A stretch of DNA of 64,000 bases from Shimia_B sp038528385 (GTDB lineage Bacteria; Pseudomonadota; Alphaproteobacteria; Rhodobacterales; Rhodobacteraceae), in contig JBCBET010000009.1 in the NCBI GenBank assembly GCA_038528385.1, positions 74,553 to 138,552 on the forward strand, in the 5' to 3' direction. Shown piece after piece: positions 1 to 8,846 of this stretch. Position 1 is the stretch's first letter; each line of letters opens with the position of its first letter. The notes under the pieces were generated by a model that was given only the letters and a program-made list of their open reading frames with translations, was not told where the DNA came from and searched no databases. The position numbers were made by a program, and so were the translations under genes.

Positions 1-1
1 G

Positions 2-520
2 TGCGACGGCATGGAGGTCTCGCAATACACCTATTTCCAGCAGGTGGGCGGACATGATTGCCGCCCCGTCTCGGGCGAGCTGACCTACGGGCTCGAGCGG
101 CTGGCGATGTATGTGCTCGGCGCAGAGCACGTCATGGACATGCCCTACAACAACCCCCAGGGGCCGATCCCGCTGACCTATGGCGACGTCTTCCGCCAGA
201 CGGAGGAGGAATACAGCCGCTGGAATTTCGACGTGGCCGATACCGAGACGTTGCTTCAACACTTCAAGGATGCCGAGGCCGCCGTGGGCGCGATCCTCGA
301 CCAGCCCCACGAGGACCCCAAGACCGGCAAGCGCATCGTCATGGCGCACCCTGCCTATGACCAGTGCATCAAGGCGTCCCACCTCTTCAACCTCCTAGAC
401 GCGCGCGGCGTGATCTCGGTAACCGAGCGGCAGAGCTACATCCTGCGCGTCCGCACGCTGGCCAAGCGCTGCGCCGACGCCTTCGTTCAGACCGAGGCCG
501 GCGGTTGGGAGGCGGCGTGA
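2..520 (+). CDS. glyQ: Glycyl-tRNA synthetase alpha subunit, C-terminal part
   Basis: This is the end of the alpha chain of the tetrameric (alpha2 beta2) glycyl-tRNA synthetase, which carries the glycine and ATP site that charges tRNA-Gly. The gene starts left of the window; the open frame enters as C-D-G-M-E-V-S and runs into SQYTYFQQVGG, a class II core motif typical of bacterial GlyQ. It then continues through ERLAMYVLG and a helical tail that stops at TGA 518-520. The partner subunit glyS lies 0.7 kb downstream on the same strand, separated by a repeat element and a small membrane-anchored protein gene. Only 172 codons are visible, so nothing can be said about its start or promoter. Confidence 0.95.
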   Translation, partial: CDGMEVSQYTYFQQVGGHDCRPVSGELTYGLERLAMYVLGAEHVMDMPYNNPQGPIPLTYGDVFRQTEEEYSRWNFDVADTETLLQHFKDAEAAVGAILDQPHEDPKTGKRIVMAHPAYDQCIKASHLFNLLDARGVISVTERQSYILRVRTLAKRCADAFVQTEAGGWEAA

Positions 521-539
521 TGGCGGCCCAACGCACCCG

Positions 540-682
540 GCGCGCCAGCGCCATACCCGGCCTCCCCCCCGGGAGGGCATACGATCGAGGACGCTGCGTT
601 CGTCGCTCTGCGCGCCGTTCGCGCCCAGATGCCGCGCGCACTCCCACGGCCCTCCCGAGGTCGGGCCCGACGCCTTCGCGCC
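540..682. repeat. MITE-like intergenic element, degenerate copy
   Basis: This stretch between glyQ and the DUF6446 gene matches the minus strand of the element at 43167-43310. Over the first 45 nt (539-583 here, 43267-43311 there) I count 41 identities, including an uninterrupted CCTCCCCCCCGGGAGGGCAT core. The far end (about 654-682) still resembles the other terminal repeat but carries several changes. The interior has diverged. No gene is visible here; short open frames through the core are by-products of the repeat. Confidence 0.7.
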
Positions 683-700
683 CATCCACCGAGGCGTGCC

Positions 701-1213
701 ATGGCCGGTAAGATCATCGCCGTGCTCCTCGCGCTCGTCACGCTCGGCGTGGGCGGCGGCGTCTACTATGCCCAGGTCTACGGCTTCTACTACGACGTGG
801 AGGACGCGCGGGTGGAGCTTACGAGCCTTGCCTCGGGCGCGCCCGAAGCCATTCCCGCCGCAGACGTCGACGCCATCGACGCCGACAGCTCCCCCATCAG
901 GTTCCGTGCCTGCTTCACCACCTCTCAGAGCCTCGAGGCGCTCGCCGCGACCTATGAGGTGTTCGAGGACGCCGAACCGCTCACCGCCCCCGGCTGGTTC
1001 GACTGCTTCGACGCCGAAGCCATCGGCGCAATGCTGCGCACGGGGGAGGCCGTGGCCTTCACCGGCACGCGCAACCTCGAATTCGGCATCGACCGGGTCG
1101 TGGCCGTCACCGCCGACGGGCAGGGCTTCGTCTGGCACCAGGTGAACGAATGCGGCGACCGGCTCTATGACGGCACGCCCGCGGGCGAGGATTGTCCCGA
1201 AAGGACGCAGTGA
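701..1213 (+). CDS. DUF6446-like membrane-anchored protein
   Basis: The product is 170 residues: an N-terminal hydrophobic anchor (about residues 4-24, rich in V, L, A and G) followed by a soluble acidic domain containing RFRACFTTSQSLEAL and PGWFDCFDAEAIGAML. I recognise it as the small protein commonly found between glyQ and glyS in Rhodobacteraceae (DUF6446); its function is unknown. ATG 701 is preferred over an in-frame ATG at 629 because the upstream codons lie inside the repeat and encode an arginine/proline-rich stretch with no signal. The stop TGA (1211-1213) directly abuts the glyS ATG, so the two are probably translationally coupled. Three cysteines in the soluble part could form disulfides if it faces the periplasm; that is inference. 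Confidence 0.75.
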   Translation: MAGKIIAVLLALVTLGVGGGVYYAQVYGFYYDVEDARVELTSLASGAPEAIPAADVDAIDADSSPIRFRACFTTSQSLEALAATYEVFEDAEPLTAPGWFDCFDAEAIGAMLRTGEAVAFTGTRNLEFGIDRVVAVTADGQGFVWHQVNECGDRLYDGTPAGEDCPERTQ

Positions 1214-3406
1214 ATGCCTGATCTCCTGATCGAACTCTTCTCCGAGGAAATCCCAGCGGGCATGCAGCCCCGCGCCGCCGCCGATCTCGAACGGCTCGTC
1301 TGCGAGGGGCTGGCGGGCGCCGGGCTCACCTTCGAGGCCGCCACGCATTTCGCCACGCCGCGCCGCCTGGCGCTTTCGGTCACCGGGCTTCTGGCCGAGA
1401 GCCCCACGACGACCGAGGAGCGCAAAGGCCCCAAGGTCGGCGCGCCGGAAAAGGCCGTCGAGGGCTTCCTCCGCGGCGCGGGCGTCACGCGGGACGCCCT
1501 CGAGATCCGCGACATGGGCAAGGCACAGGTCTATTTCGCTGAGATCACGAAGCCCGGCCGCCCCGCACCGGCCATCATCGCCGAGGTGCTGGAAAAGACC
1601 GTCCGCGCCTTCCCCTGGCCCAAATCCATGCGCTGGGGCACGGGGAACCTCCGCTGGGTGCGGCCCCTGCAATCCATACTCTGCATCCTCGACGAGGCGG
1701 TCGTGCCTGTCACCGTGGACGGCTTCGAGGCGGGCGCGGAAACCGGCGGCCACCGCTTCATGGCGCCCGCACGGTTCACGGTGACCGATGTCGCGGATTA
1801 CGAGGCGAAACTGCGCGCGGCCCATGTCATCCTCGATCCCGCCGAGCGTCAGCGCCTCATCGCGGAGGGTGCCGCGGCGGCGGCCCGGGCAGCCGGGCTC
1901 GAGGTCGTGGACGATCCGGGCCTTCTGGCCGAAGTGGCGGGCCTCGTGGAATGGCCCGTCGTGCTCATGGGCGATATCGGGGCGGACTTCCTCGATCTAC
2001 CGCCCGAGGTGTTGCGGACCTCCATGAAGGAGCACCAGAAGTTCTTCTCCCTCCGCAATCCGGGGACCGGGCGGATCGAGAAATTCATCACCGTGGCCAA
2101 TCGCGAGACGTCCGATCACGGCGCCACGATCCTCGCAGGCAACCAGAAGGTGCTCGCCGCGCGGCTGTCCGACGCGAAGTTCTTTTGGGAGAACGACCTG
2201 CGCGAGGCCAGGGCCGGGATGGGCGCGTGGCTCGAAAGCCTCGAGACCGTGACGTTTCACGCCAAGCTCGGCACCCAGGCCGAACGCATCGCCCGGATCG
2301 CGGCGCTGGCGCGCGAGCTTGCGCCCGTCGTGGGCGCCGACCCCGATCAGGCGGAGCAAGCCGCCAGGATCGCGAAGGCCGACCTCGCCTCCGAGATGGT
2401 CTACGAGTTCCCCGAACTCCAGGGCACCATGGGCCGCTACTACGCGCTCGAAGCGGGCCACGCGCCCGAGATAGCCAACGCCGCCCGAGACCACTACGCG
2501 CCGCTTGGCCCCTCTGACGCGGTGCCGAGCGAGCCGGTGAGCGTGGCCGTGTCGCTGGCCGAAAAGCTGGATATTCTTGCGGGCTTCTGGGCCATCGACG
2601 AAAAGCCCACGGGCTCGAAGGACCCCTACGCGCTCCGCCGCGCTGCGCTGGGCGTGATCCGCCTCCTGCTCGAAAACGCGGCGCGCCTGCACATCGACCG
2701 GCCCATGGATGCACAGGTTCTTCGCCACCAATCCGCGCAGATCGGCGAAGAAATCCCGCATACTCTCCTTAGACGAGTCGCCACGGACGGCTTCGTGAAC
2801 CTCAGCGCAGACAAGCTATCGGAAGAGTTTGCAGGGCGAGCCTGGCTCTCCTTGGTCGTGCCGCACGATCCTGCGGTCTCCGATGACCTCCTGTCCTTCT
2901 TCCACCACCGCCTCAAGGTCTACCTCCGCGACCGGGGCATCCGGCACGATGTCATCGACGCCTGCCTCGCCATGCCCCAGAGCGACGACCTCACCCTCCT
3001 CGTGAAACGCGCCACGGCGCTACAGGAGGTCATGAATACCGAGAACGGCGAGAACCTCGTGCAGGGGTTCAAGCGGGCCAACAACATCCTCTCCCAGGCA
3101 GAGGCTGCCGACGGCGTCGAATACTCCTACGGCGCGGACATGAAATTCGCCGAGGCCGAGGAGGAGCGCGCGCTCTTTGCCGCCCTCGAGGCCGCGGAGG
3201 CGCGGATCGCGCCCGCCATGGCGGCCGAGGATTTCGTCACCGCCATGGGCGCCATGGCCCACCTCCGCGCGCCCATCGATGCGTTCTTCGACGCCGTCAA
3301 GATCAACGCCGATGCCCAGACCGTGCGCCGCAACAGGCTCAACCTCCTCTCCCAGATCCGCAAGACCGTGGGGCAGGTGGCCGACCTGAGCCGGATCGAG
3401 GGCTGA
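1214..3406 (+). CDS. glyS: Glycyl-tRNA synthetase beta subunit
   Basis: This is the beta chain of the tetrameric glycyl-tRNA synthetase, needed for tRNA recognition together with GlyQ in the cytoplasm. At 730 residues it fits the longer alphaproteobacterial GlyS. Visible family signatures include HFATPRRLALS near residue 37, KSMRWG near 137, MKEHQKFFSLRN near 273, SEMVYEFPELQGTMGRYYA near 393 and KDPYALRRAALGVIRLL near 467. A helical C-terminal region (about 590-710) looks like the DALR-type anticodon-binding domain. The ATG immediately follows the stop of the upstream gene. It belongs to the glyQ–DUF6446–glyS cluster. Confidence 0.97.
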   Translation: MPDLLIELFSEEIPAGMQPRAAADLERLVCEGLAGAGLTFEAATHFATPRRLALSVTGLLAESPTTTEERKGPKVGAPEKAVEGFLRGAGVTRDALEIRDMGKAQVYFAEITKPGRPAPAIIAEVLEKTVRAFPWPKSMRWGTGNLRWVRPLQSILCILDEAVVPVTVDGFEAGAETGGHRFMAPARFTVTDVADYEAKLRAAHVILDPAERQRLIAEGAAAAARAAGLEVVDDPGLLAEVAGLVEWPVVLMGDIGADFLDLPPEVLRTSMKEHQKFFSLRNPGTGRIEKFITVANRETSDHGATILAGNQKVLAARLSDAKFFWENDLREARAGMGAWLESLETVTFHAKLGTQAERIARIAALARELAPVVGADPDQAEQAARIAKADLASEMVYEFPELQGTMGRYYALEAGHAPEIANAARDHYAPLGPSDAVPSEPVSVAVSLAEKLDILAGFWAIDEKPTGSKDPYALRRAALGVIRLLLENAARLHIDRPMDAQVLRHQSAQIGEEIPHTLLRRVATDGFVNLSADKLSEEFAGRAWLSLVVPHDPAVSDDLLSFFHHRLKVYLRDRGIRHDVIDACLAMPQSDDLTLLVKRATALQEVMNTENGENLVQGFKRANNILSQAEAADGVEYSYGADMKFAEAEEERALFAALEAAEARIAPAMAAEDFVTAMGAMAHLRAPIDAFFDAVKINADAQTVRRNRLNLLSQIRKTVGQVADLSRIEG

Positions 3407-3485
3407 ACCCGCCCGACCGCCCGCGTCGCCGCTGCCCTTGCTTTGGCGCGCCCAAGGCGTAATCTGCCCGGGAAGGGATGCCGCA

Positions 3486-6035
3486 GTGCAGCAAGAGCTC
3501 CAGATCACCGACGTCGCGCCGATCACGCCCACCGCCCATATGAAGGCGCGGATCCATGGCGGCCGCGCGAAGTGCCTGCAACGCCTCATCCGGCTGGGCA
3601 TGCCCGTGCCCACGACGGTGGCGCTCTGTTTCTCCAGCGTGCGCCGCATCGCCGCCGGGGCGGCGCCGGACCTCGCCACAATCCTCGCGCCCTTCAGGGA
3701 GGAGGACCTCCTCTCCGTGCGCCCGTCCTCGGAGCATTCCGACTGGGGCGGACCGGCGGCCATCCTCAATATCGGGATGAACGATGCGCGCCACGCCGCG
3801 CTTTCGGAGACCATCGGGGCGGCGGCGGCGACGGCGCTCTATCTCCGCTTCATCCTGGCCTATGCGCTCCACGTGGCGCGGCTCGATGCCGATGCGTTTC
3901 CGGACACCGACACGCCCGATGCGGGCACGCTCCGCGCGGCGCTCGACGCCTATGAGGACGAGGCGGGCGAGCCCCTGCCGCAAAAGACGGGCACCCAGCT
4001 CGCCGAGGTCCTGCGCGCCATGGCCCGCGCGTGGGAGGGGACGTCGGCGCGGCTGCTCCGCCAGGCCCAGGGCGCACCCGCCGATGCGGGCCTGGGCCTC
4101 ATCATCCAGCGCATGGCGCCCATGCCCGTGGCGGGCGAGCAGGGCAGCGGCGTGATCCAGTTCGTGTCCGGCGAGGACGGGAAACCGCAGGTGACAGGGC
4201 GCTACCTGAACCGCGCCCATGGCCGCGAGGCGCGGGGCGAGGCCGACGCCATCTACATCACGCGCGACCCAAGGGGCCCCTCGCTCGAGGAGGCACAGCC
4301 CGAGGTCTTCGCGGAGCTCCTCGCCCACGGCGCGGTCGCGCGCCAAAGGCTGCGCGAGGAGATGGAGATCAAGTTCGCCATCGAGAACGGCACCCTTTCG
4401 ATCATCGACGCCGTGCGCATCGCGCGCTCCTCGCGCGCGGCGGTGACGGTGGCGGTGGCGCTGGCCGAGGACGGGATCATCACGCGGGAAGAGGCCGTGC
4501 AGCGGATCACGCCGGCCACCCTGTCGGAGCTCCTGCATTCCCAGATCGCGCCGGGCGCGGCGCGCGACGTCATCGCGCGGGGGATCGCCGCCTCGCCGGG
4601 CGCGGCGTCGGGCCGGATCGTCTTTTCCTCCGCCGAGGCGCAGGCCAGCGCGGCCCGCGGGGAGGCCTGCGTGCTCGTACGGCGGGAGACAACGCCCGAG
4701 GATATCCGCGGCATGCACGCCGCGCAGGCGGTGCTCACGGAGCGGGGCGGGATCACGAGCCACGCGGCGGTGATCGGGCGTGGCTTCGGGCTGCCCTGCG
4801 TGGTGGGGGCGAGCGACATTTCCGTGCACCCCGACAAGCGCGTCTTCACCGCGTTCGGGCGCCGCTTCGCGGAGGGCGACACCGTCACCATCGACGGCAC
4901 GACGGGGCAGGTGCTCGCCGGCACGGCGGAGCTCACCAAGGCGGGGCTCGATGACAACGTGGCCACGCTCCTCGGCTGGGCCGACGCGATCCGCGACATC
5001 GGCGTGCGCGCCAATGCCGATACCACCGAGGAGGCCGAGCGCGCCGCGGGTTTCGCCGCCGAGGGGATCGGGCTCTGCCGGACCGAGCACATGTTCTTCG
5101 AGGGCGACCGGCTCACCGTCATGCGGGAGATGATCTTCGCGGGCAGTTCCGAGGAGCGCGCCGCGGTGCTCGAACGGCTGCTGCCCATGCAGCGCGCCGA
5201 TTTCACGAAGCTCTTCCGCATCATGGAAGGACGCCCCGTCTGCGTGCGCCTGCTCGACCCGCCGCTCCACGAATTCCTGCCCGCCGGGCGCGAGGGGCTG
5301 CGCGACCTCGCCGGGGCGCTGGGCCTGCCGGTGCGGAAGGTGGAGGAGCGGGTGCGCTCGCTCACCGAATACAATCCCATGCTCGGCATGCGCGGGGTGC
5401 GGCTCGCCATCACCATGCCCGAGATCTACGACATGCAGGTGCGCGCCATCCTCGAGGCCGCGCTCGCCGTGGGCGACGTCACGCCGGAGATCATGATCCC
5501 CCTCGTCACCGCGCGTCGGGAGGTGGAGCTCGTGCGCAAGCGCATCGACGCCGTGGCCGCCGCGGTGCGCGCAGAGACCGGGCGCGATCTGAGCTACACG
5601 ATCGGCGTCATGGTGGAGACGCCGCGCGCCGCGCTCCGCGCCGGCGACATCGCGCCCCATACCGCGTTTCTGAGCTTCGGCACGAACGACCTCACGCAGA
5701 TGACCTACGGCCTCTCGCGCGACGATGCGGGGCGCTTCATGTCGGACTACGTGCAGCAGGGCGTCTACCCGGAGGATCCGTTCCACCGGCTCGACACCGA
5801 CGGGGTGGGCGAGCTTCTCAGGATCGGAGCGGAGCGAGGCCGCACGGCGCGGCCGGATGTGGTCTTGAGTCTGTGCGGTGAACATGGTGGAGACCCCGAG
5901 GCGATCCGCATGTGCCGGGAGGCGGGCTTCACCTATGTGTCCTGTTCGCCCTTCCGGGTGCCGGGCGCGCGGCTCGCCGCGGCCCATGTGGCGCTCGACG
6001 AGCGCGCGGCCCAGACCCCACCCCGTGGGGCGTAG
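3486..6035 (+). CDS. PPDK-like putative PEP-binding protein
   Basis: The 849-residue protein has the architecture of pyruvate phosphate dikinase: an N-terminal ATP-grasp-like region, a swivelling phosphohistidine domain and a C-terminal PEP-binding barrel. The phosphohistidine motif ERGGITSHAAV is intact, as are the barrel motifs RLLDPPLHEFLP, ESLTEYNPMLGMRG-like text, SFGTNDLTQMTYGLSRDD and LCGEHGGDP. The nucleotide-binding part looks altered. PPDK normally has SMPGMMDT after SVRSGA, whereas here VRPSSEHSDWGGPAA replaces it, and the usual LQTR at the end of the domain reads IIDAVRIAR. The reaction is therefore uncertain. I chose GTG 3486 because a GGAAGGG ribosome site sits nine bases upstream; the in-frame ATG at 3438 lacks one. 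It follows glyS by 79 bases. Confidence 0.8.
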   Translation: MQQELQITDVAPITPTAHMKARIHGGRAKCLQRLIRLGMPVPTTVALCFSSVRRIAAGAAPDLATILAPFREEDLLSVRPSSEHSDWGGPAAILNIGMNDARHAALSETIGAAAATALYLRFILAYALHVARLDADAFPDTDTPDAGTLRAALDAYEDEAGEPLPQKTGTQLAEVLRAMARAWEGTSARLLRQAQGAPADAGLGLIIQRMAPMPVAGEQGSGVIQFVSGEDGKPQVTGRYLNRAHGREARGEADAIYITRDPRGPSLEEAQPEVFAELLAHGAVARQRLREEMEIKFAIENGTLSIIDAVRIARSSRAAVTVAVALAEDGIITREEAVQRITPATLSELLHSQIAPGAARDVIARGIAASPGAASGRIVFSSAEAQASAARGEACVLVRRETTPEDIRGMHAAQAVLTERGGITSHAAVIGRGFGLPCVVGASDISVHPDKRVFTAFGRRFAEGDTVTIDGTTGQVLAGTAELTKAGLDDNVATLLGWADAIRDIGVRANADTTEEAERAAGFAAEGIGLCRTEHMFFEGDRLTVMREMIFAGSSEERAAVLERLLPMQRADFTKLFRIMEGRPVCVRLLDPPLHEFLPAGREGLRDLAGALGLPVRKVEERVRSLTEYNPMLGMRGVRLAITMPEIYDMQVRAILEAALAVGDVTPEIMIPLVTARREVELVRKRIDAVAAAVRAETGRDLSYTIGVMVETPRAALRAGDIAPHTAFLSFGTNDLTQMTYGLSRDDAGRFMSDYVQQGVYPEDPFHRLDTDGVGELLRIGAERGRTARPDVVLSLCGEHGGDPEAIRMCREAGFTYVSCSPFRVPGARLAAAHVALDERAAQTPPRGA

Positions 6036-6044
6036 AGCGGGCCG

Positions 6045-6092
6045 GCACATTGTGGCCGCGGTTGCCACATTGTTACGCCACGTGCCACATTA
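6045..6092. promoter_or_regulatory. Three CACATT boxes with exact 20-nt period
   Basis: CACATT occurs at 6046-6051, 6066-6071 and 6086-6091, each preceded by G-C or G-G and, in the first two, followed by G. The period is exactly 20 nt, close to two helical turns, so a protein could contact all three from one face. The array lies 95-140 bases upstream of the cell-wall hydrolase ATG in an otherwise gene-free 150-base spacer. No regulator is identified. Confidence 0.45.
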
Positions 6093-6185
6093 AGACCTCT
6101 TACTGGACTCTTTAAAAACAAAAAGTTACCAGCAGGCGTTAACGCAAAGCTGCCCCATGGGTTCTAAACCTAAAGGAATAATTCT

Positions 6186-6806
6186 ATGCGCTATCTTGCT
6201 GTTATTGCAGCGATATTCGCCTTTTCGCTGCCTCTTTCCGCCCAATCCACACAACTCGCGATTTCCGGTGCCGTGGCCTTCGAGGCCAAGAGTCTTGCCA
6301 AGCTCGACGCCCAGGCGACCGCGCGCCTGCTCTCCCCCCGTGCCCGCATGAGCGGAGATGCGCCGACCGTCGAATTCAGCGACGCCTGGCTCGAAACGCA
6401 GCCCTTCATCGATGGCGGGCCGGAATGGCGCTGCCTGACCGAGGCGCTCTACTTCGAAGCGCGCGGGGAGACCGTGAAGGGCCAGTTCGCCGTGGCCGAG
6501 GTGATTCTCAACCGCGTGGAGAGCGCGCGCTTCCCCGACACCGTCTGCCAGGTCGTCAACCAGGGCACGGGCGAACGCTATCGCTGCCAGTTCACCTATA
6601 CCTGCGACGGCCATGCCGAGGTCATCAACGAACCCATCGCCTGGAAGCTCGTGGGCCGCGTGGCACGTCTCTCCATGGCCGGGGCCGCGGGCAACCTCAC
6701 CAACGGCGCGCAGTTCTATCACACGCAGTCGGTGAGCCCTCGCTGGTCGCGCGTCTTCGAACACACGACCACCATCGGCTACCACCGGTTCTACCGCCGC
6801 GGCTGA
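6186..6806 (+). CDS. Secreted cell-wall hydrolase (SleB/Hydrolase_2 type)
   Basis: The 206-residue product starts with a classical signal peptide (MRYLAVIAAIFAFSLPLSA, cleavage after about residue 19), so it should act on peptidoglycan in the periplasm. After a linker, residues about 85-200 form the Hydrolase_2 domain: CLTEALYFEARGE with its catalytic-type glutamate, AVAEVILNRV, FPDTVCQVV, CQFTYTCDG and GAQFYHT. This is the SleB/CwlJ fold, named from spore germination but widespread in alphaproteobacteria as cell-wall remodelling enzymes. An AAAGGAA ribosome site precedes the ATG. The upstream region carries the periodic CACATT boxes, so regulated expression is plausible. Confidence 0.88.
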   Translation: MRYLAVIAAIFAFSLPLSAQSTQLAISGAVAFEAKSLAKLDAQATARLLSPRARMSGDAPTVEFSDAWLETQPFIDGGPEWRCLTEALYFEARGETVKGQFAVAEVILNRVESARFPDTVCQVVNQGTGERYRCQFTYTCDGHAEVINEPIAWKLVGRVARLSMAGAAGNLTNGAQFYHTQSVSPRWSRVFEHTTTIGYHRFYRRG

Positions 6807-6866
6807 GCGCTGCGGCGTCGCGCGCGGGCGCTTGTGAAGCGCGGGCGGCGCTAGTATCGGCGCGCC

Positions 6867-7751
6867 ATGACCAGTGATCTGACGCTCGCCTTCGCCCATC
6901 CCGAGGACCGCGCCCGCGCCGCCGCGCCGGAGCGAGACCGGATCAGCGTGCGCGACCTCGTGCTCGAGGCCGAGATCGGCGCCTTCCAGGCCGAGCGCGG
7001 CGTCACCCAGCGCATCCGGTTCAATGTCGTCGTCGAGGTCGCGCGCGGGGGCGCGGACCTCTCCGACGATGTCGACCGCATCCTGAGCTATGACCGGATC
7101 ACCGAGGCCATCGAGGCCGCCATGGCCGAAGAACGGCTTAATCTGCTGGAGACGCTGGCGGAGCGGGTGGCGGAGCGCATCCTGGTCGAGCCCCGCGCGG
7201 AGCGGGCCTTTCTGAGGATCGAGAAGCTCGACCGCGGGCCGGGCACCCTCGGCGTGGAGATCGTGCGCAGCGCGGGACCGAACGTCCGCTCCATCGAGGC
7301 CACGCCGCGCCCGCGCATCGTGGCGCTGGGCACGGCGGAGATCGCGGCACCGGACCTCTCCGCCCGGCTCGACGGGCTGGCCGCCGATCCCGCGCCCCTC
7401 ATTCTCTGCGTCGGTCTCTCCGATGCGGCCGTGCCGGTGAGCGCCAACGCCGCCGTGCAGCGCCGGATCGACCTCCTCGCCATCGAGCAGAATGCATGGA
7501 TCCTCGCCGGCCGGGATTCCCGCTGCGTCGTCGTCGGCACCCGCACGGAGCTCGACTGGGGCATGCGCCACGGGCAGATCAGCGTCTGGGCCCCGTCGAA
7601 AATGGTGCTCGATGCCCGCTGCGGCCCGTCTGGCGCGGAGGCCGGGAGCCTCGTCGCCTGGCTCGCGGAGGAGTTGCAGGCCGCCGACGTGGTGGAACTC
7701 GGCCTCCCGGTGCCTGGCGCCTCCGTGCCGGGGCGAGACGCGTCCCGTTGA
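6867..7751 (+). CDS. folB: Dihydroneopterin aldolase with C-terminal extension
   Basis: FolB converts dihydroneopterin to 6-hydroxymethyl-dihydropterin in folate synthesis. Residues about 24-130 are the aldolase domain: ISVRDLVLEAEIGAFQAERG, TQRIRFNVVVEV, LSYDRITEAI, and NLLETLAERVAERIL, where the glutamate of LLETLAE is the pterin-binding position. Single-domain FolB is about 120 residues, so the remaining ~160 residues are an extension. That part contains WILAGRDSRCVVVGTR and ISVWAPSKMVLDAR, and I do not recognise it. The gene overlaps folP by four bases (TTGA), so the two consecutive folate steps are translationally coupled. Confidence 0.88.
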   Translation: MTSDLTLAFAHPEDRARAAAPERDRISVRDLVLEAEIGAFQAERGVTQRIRFNVVVEVARGGADLSDDVDRILSYDRITEAIEAAMAEERLNLLETLAERVAERILVEPRAERAFLRIEKLDRGPGTLGVEIVRSAGPNVRSIEATPRPRIVALGTAEIAAPDLSARLDGLAADPAPLILCVGLSDAAVPVSANAAVQRRIDLLAIEQNAWILAGRDSRCVVVGTRTELDWGMRHGQISVWAPSKMVLDARCGPSGAEAGSLVAWLAEELQAADVVELGLPVPGASVPGRDASR

Positions 7752-8728
7752 AGCGGTACTACCGTCCGCTCGTCCACCGGTCCGCCCGGGGGCCACGGCT
7801 CGCCGGGGGCTGGTTGCGCTTTGCCGAGGTGGAGGAGATCACGCGGGAGGGCGGGACGCGCATCCTCCCCTGGCGCGCGCTCCCTTCGGCCGCGCTCGAC
7901 GCCCTCACCGCGCCGCGCGCGGCCATCGCCGGGCTTTCCATGGACGGCCCGCGCCTCATGGGCATCCTCAACGCCACGCCCGACAGCTTCTCCGACGGGG
8001 GCCGCTACGACAGCACCGAGGCCGCTCTGGCCCAGGCCGCGCGGCTGGAGGCGGAGGGCGCGGACATCCTCGATGTCGGCGGCGAAAGCACGCGCCCCGG
8101 CGCGGCGGAAGTGCCGGTGGCCGAGGAGATCGCGCGCACCGCGCCGGCCATCGCGGCCATGGAGCTCGGCGTGCCCGTCTCCATCGACACGCGGAAGGCG
8201 GCGGTGGGGGAGGCCGCGCTCGCTGCCGGGGCGGTTCTGCTCAATGACGTGTCTGGCCTCCGCTTCGACCCCGGGATGGCGCCGCTCGCGGCGAGGACGG
8301 GCGCCCCGGTCTGCATCATGCATGCCCAGGGCGACCCGGAGACGATGCAGGACGATCCGCGCTACGACAACGTGCTCCTCGATGTCTACGACGCGCTCGA
8401 GGCGCAGCGCGCCACGGCGGAGGCGGCGGGCATCGCGCGGTCGCGCATCATCCTCGATCCCGGCATCGGCTTCGGCAAGACGCTGGAACACAACCTGGCG
8501 CTGCTCAGGGGCCTCGCGCTCCTCCACGGGCTGGGCTGTCCCCTCCTCCTCGGCGCCTCGCGCAAGCGGTTCATCGGCACGCTCTCGGGCGTGGAGGCCG
8601 CCGACGGGCGGATGCCGGGCTCGCTCGCGGTGGCGCTGGCGGGCGTGGCGCAGGGCGCGCAGATCCTGCGGGTCCACGACGTGGCGCCCACGCGCCAGGC
8701 GCTAAGCCTCTGGCAGGCGGTGACCTGA
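7748..8728 (+). CDS. folP: Dihydropteroate synthase
   Basis: FolP condenses hydroxymethyl-dihydropterin pyrophosphate with p-aminobenzoate. The pterin-binding TIM barrel is clear: MGILNATPDSFSDGGRY, DVGGESTRPGA, VSIDTRKAAVGEAAL, LLNDVSGL, ILDPGIGFGKTLEHN and LLGASRKRFIG. The start is a TTG overlapping the folB TGA; it gives 326 residues beginning L(M)KRYYRPLV, the usual start of the Rhodobacteraceae protein. The next in-frame ATG would remove about 65 residues that are conserved in such proteins as an N-terminal extension. It ends the folB-folP pair; glmM, often next in the group, is not present. Confidence 0.93.
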   Translation: MKRYYRPLVHRSARGPRLAGGWLRFAEVEEITREGGTRILPWRALPSAALDALTAPRAAIAGLSMDGPRLMGILNATPDSFSDGGRYDSTEAALAQAARLEAEGADILDVGGESTRPGAAEVPVAEEIARTAPAIAAMELGVPVSIDTRKAAVGEAALAAGAVLLNDVSGLRFDPGMAPLAARTGAPVCIMHAQGDPETMQDDPRYDNVLLDVYDALEAQRATAEAAGIARSRIILDPGIGFGKTLEHNLALLRGLALLHGLGCPLLLGASRKRFIGTLSGVEAADGRMPGSLAVALAGVAQGAQILRVHDVAPTRQALSLWQAVT

Positions 8729-8846
8729 GCGGCGCGCGCCTCACGGATGCGTGACCGCGCGTCAGTTTGCCCGCGGAACGCCCCGCCGCCGCGCTCGTTA
8801 TCCCTGCACATGAAGGGTCCGCACCCATGCAGGAAAGGAAGATACG

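Noticed and set aside
387..689. Short proteins reading through the GGGAGGGCAT repeat near 560 and 43270
   Set aside because: Similar peptides arise in both copies only because the DNA repeat is shared; no start signals or domains support translation.
3339..6068. Very long open frame antisense to the PEP-binding protein gene
   Set aside because: It is a histidine/arginine-rich shadow of a GC-rich gene; the sense frame has clear PPDK motifs and a ribosome site.
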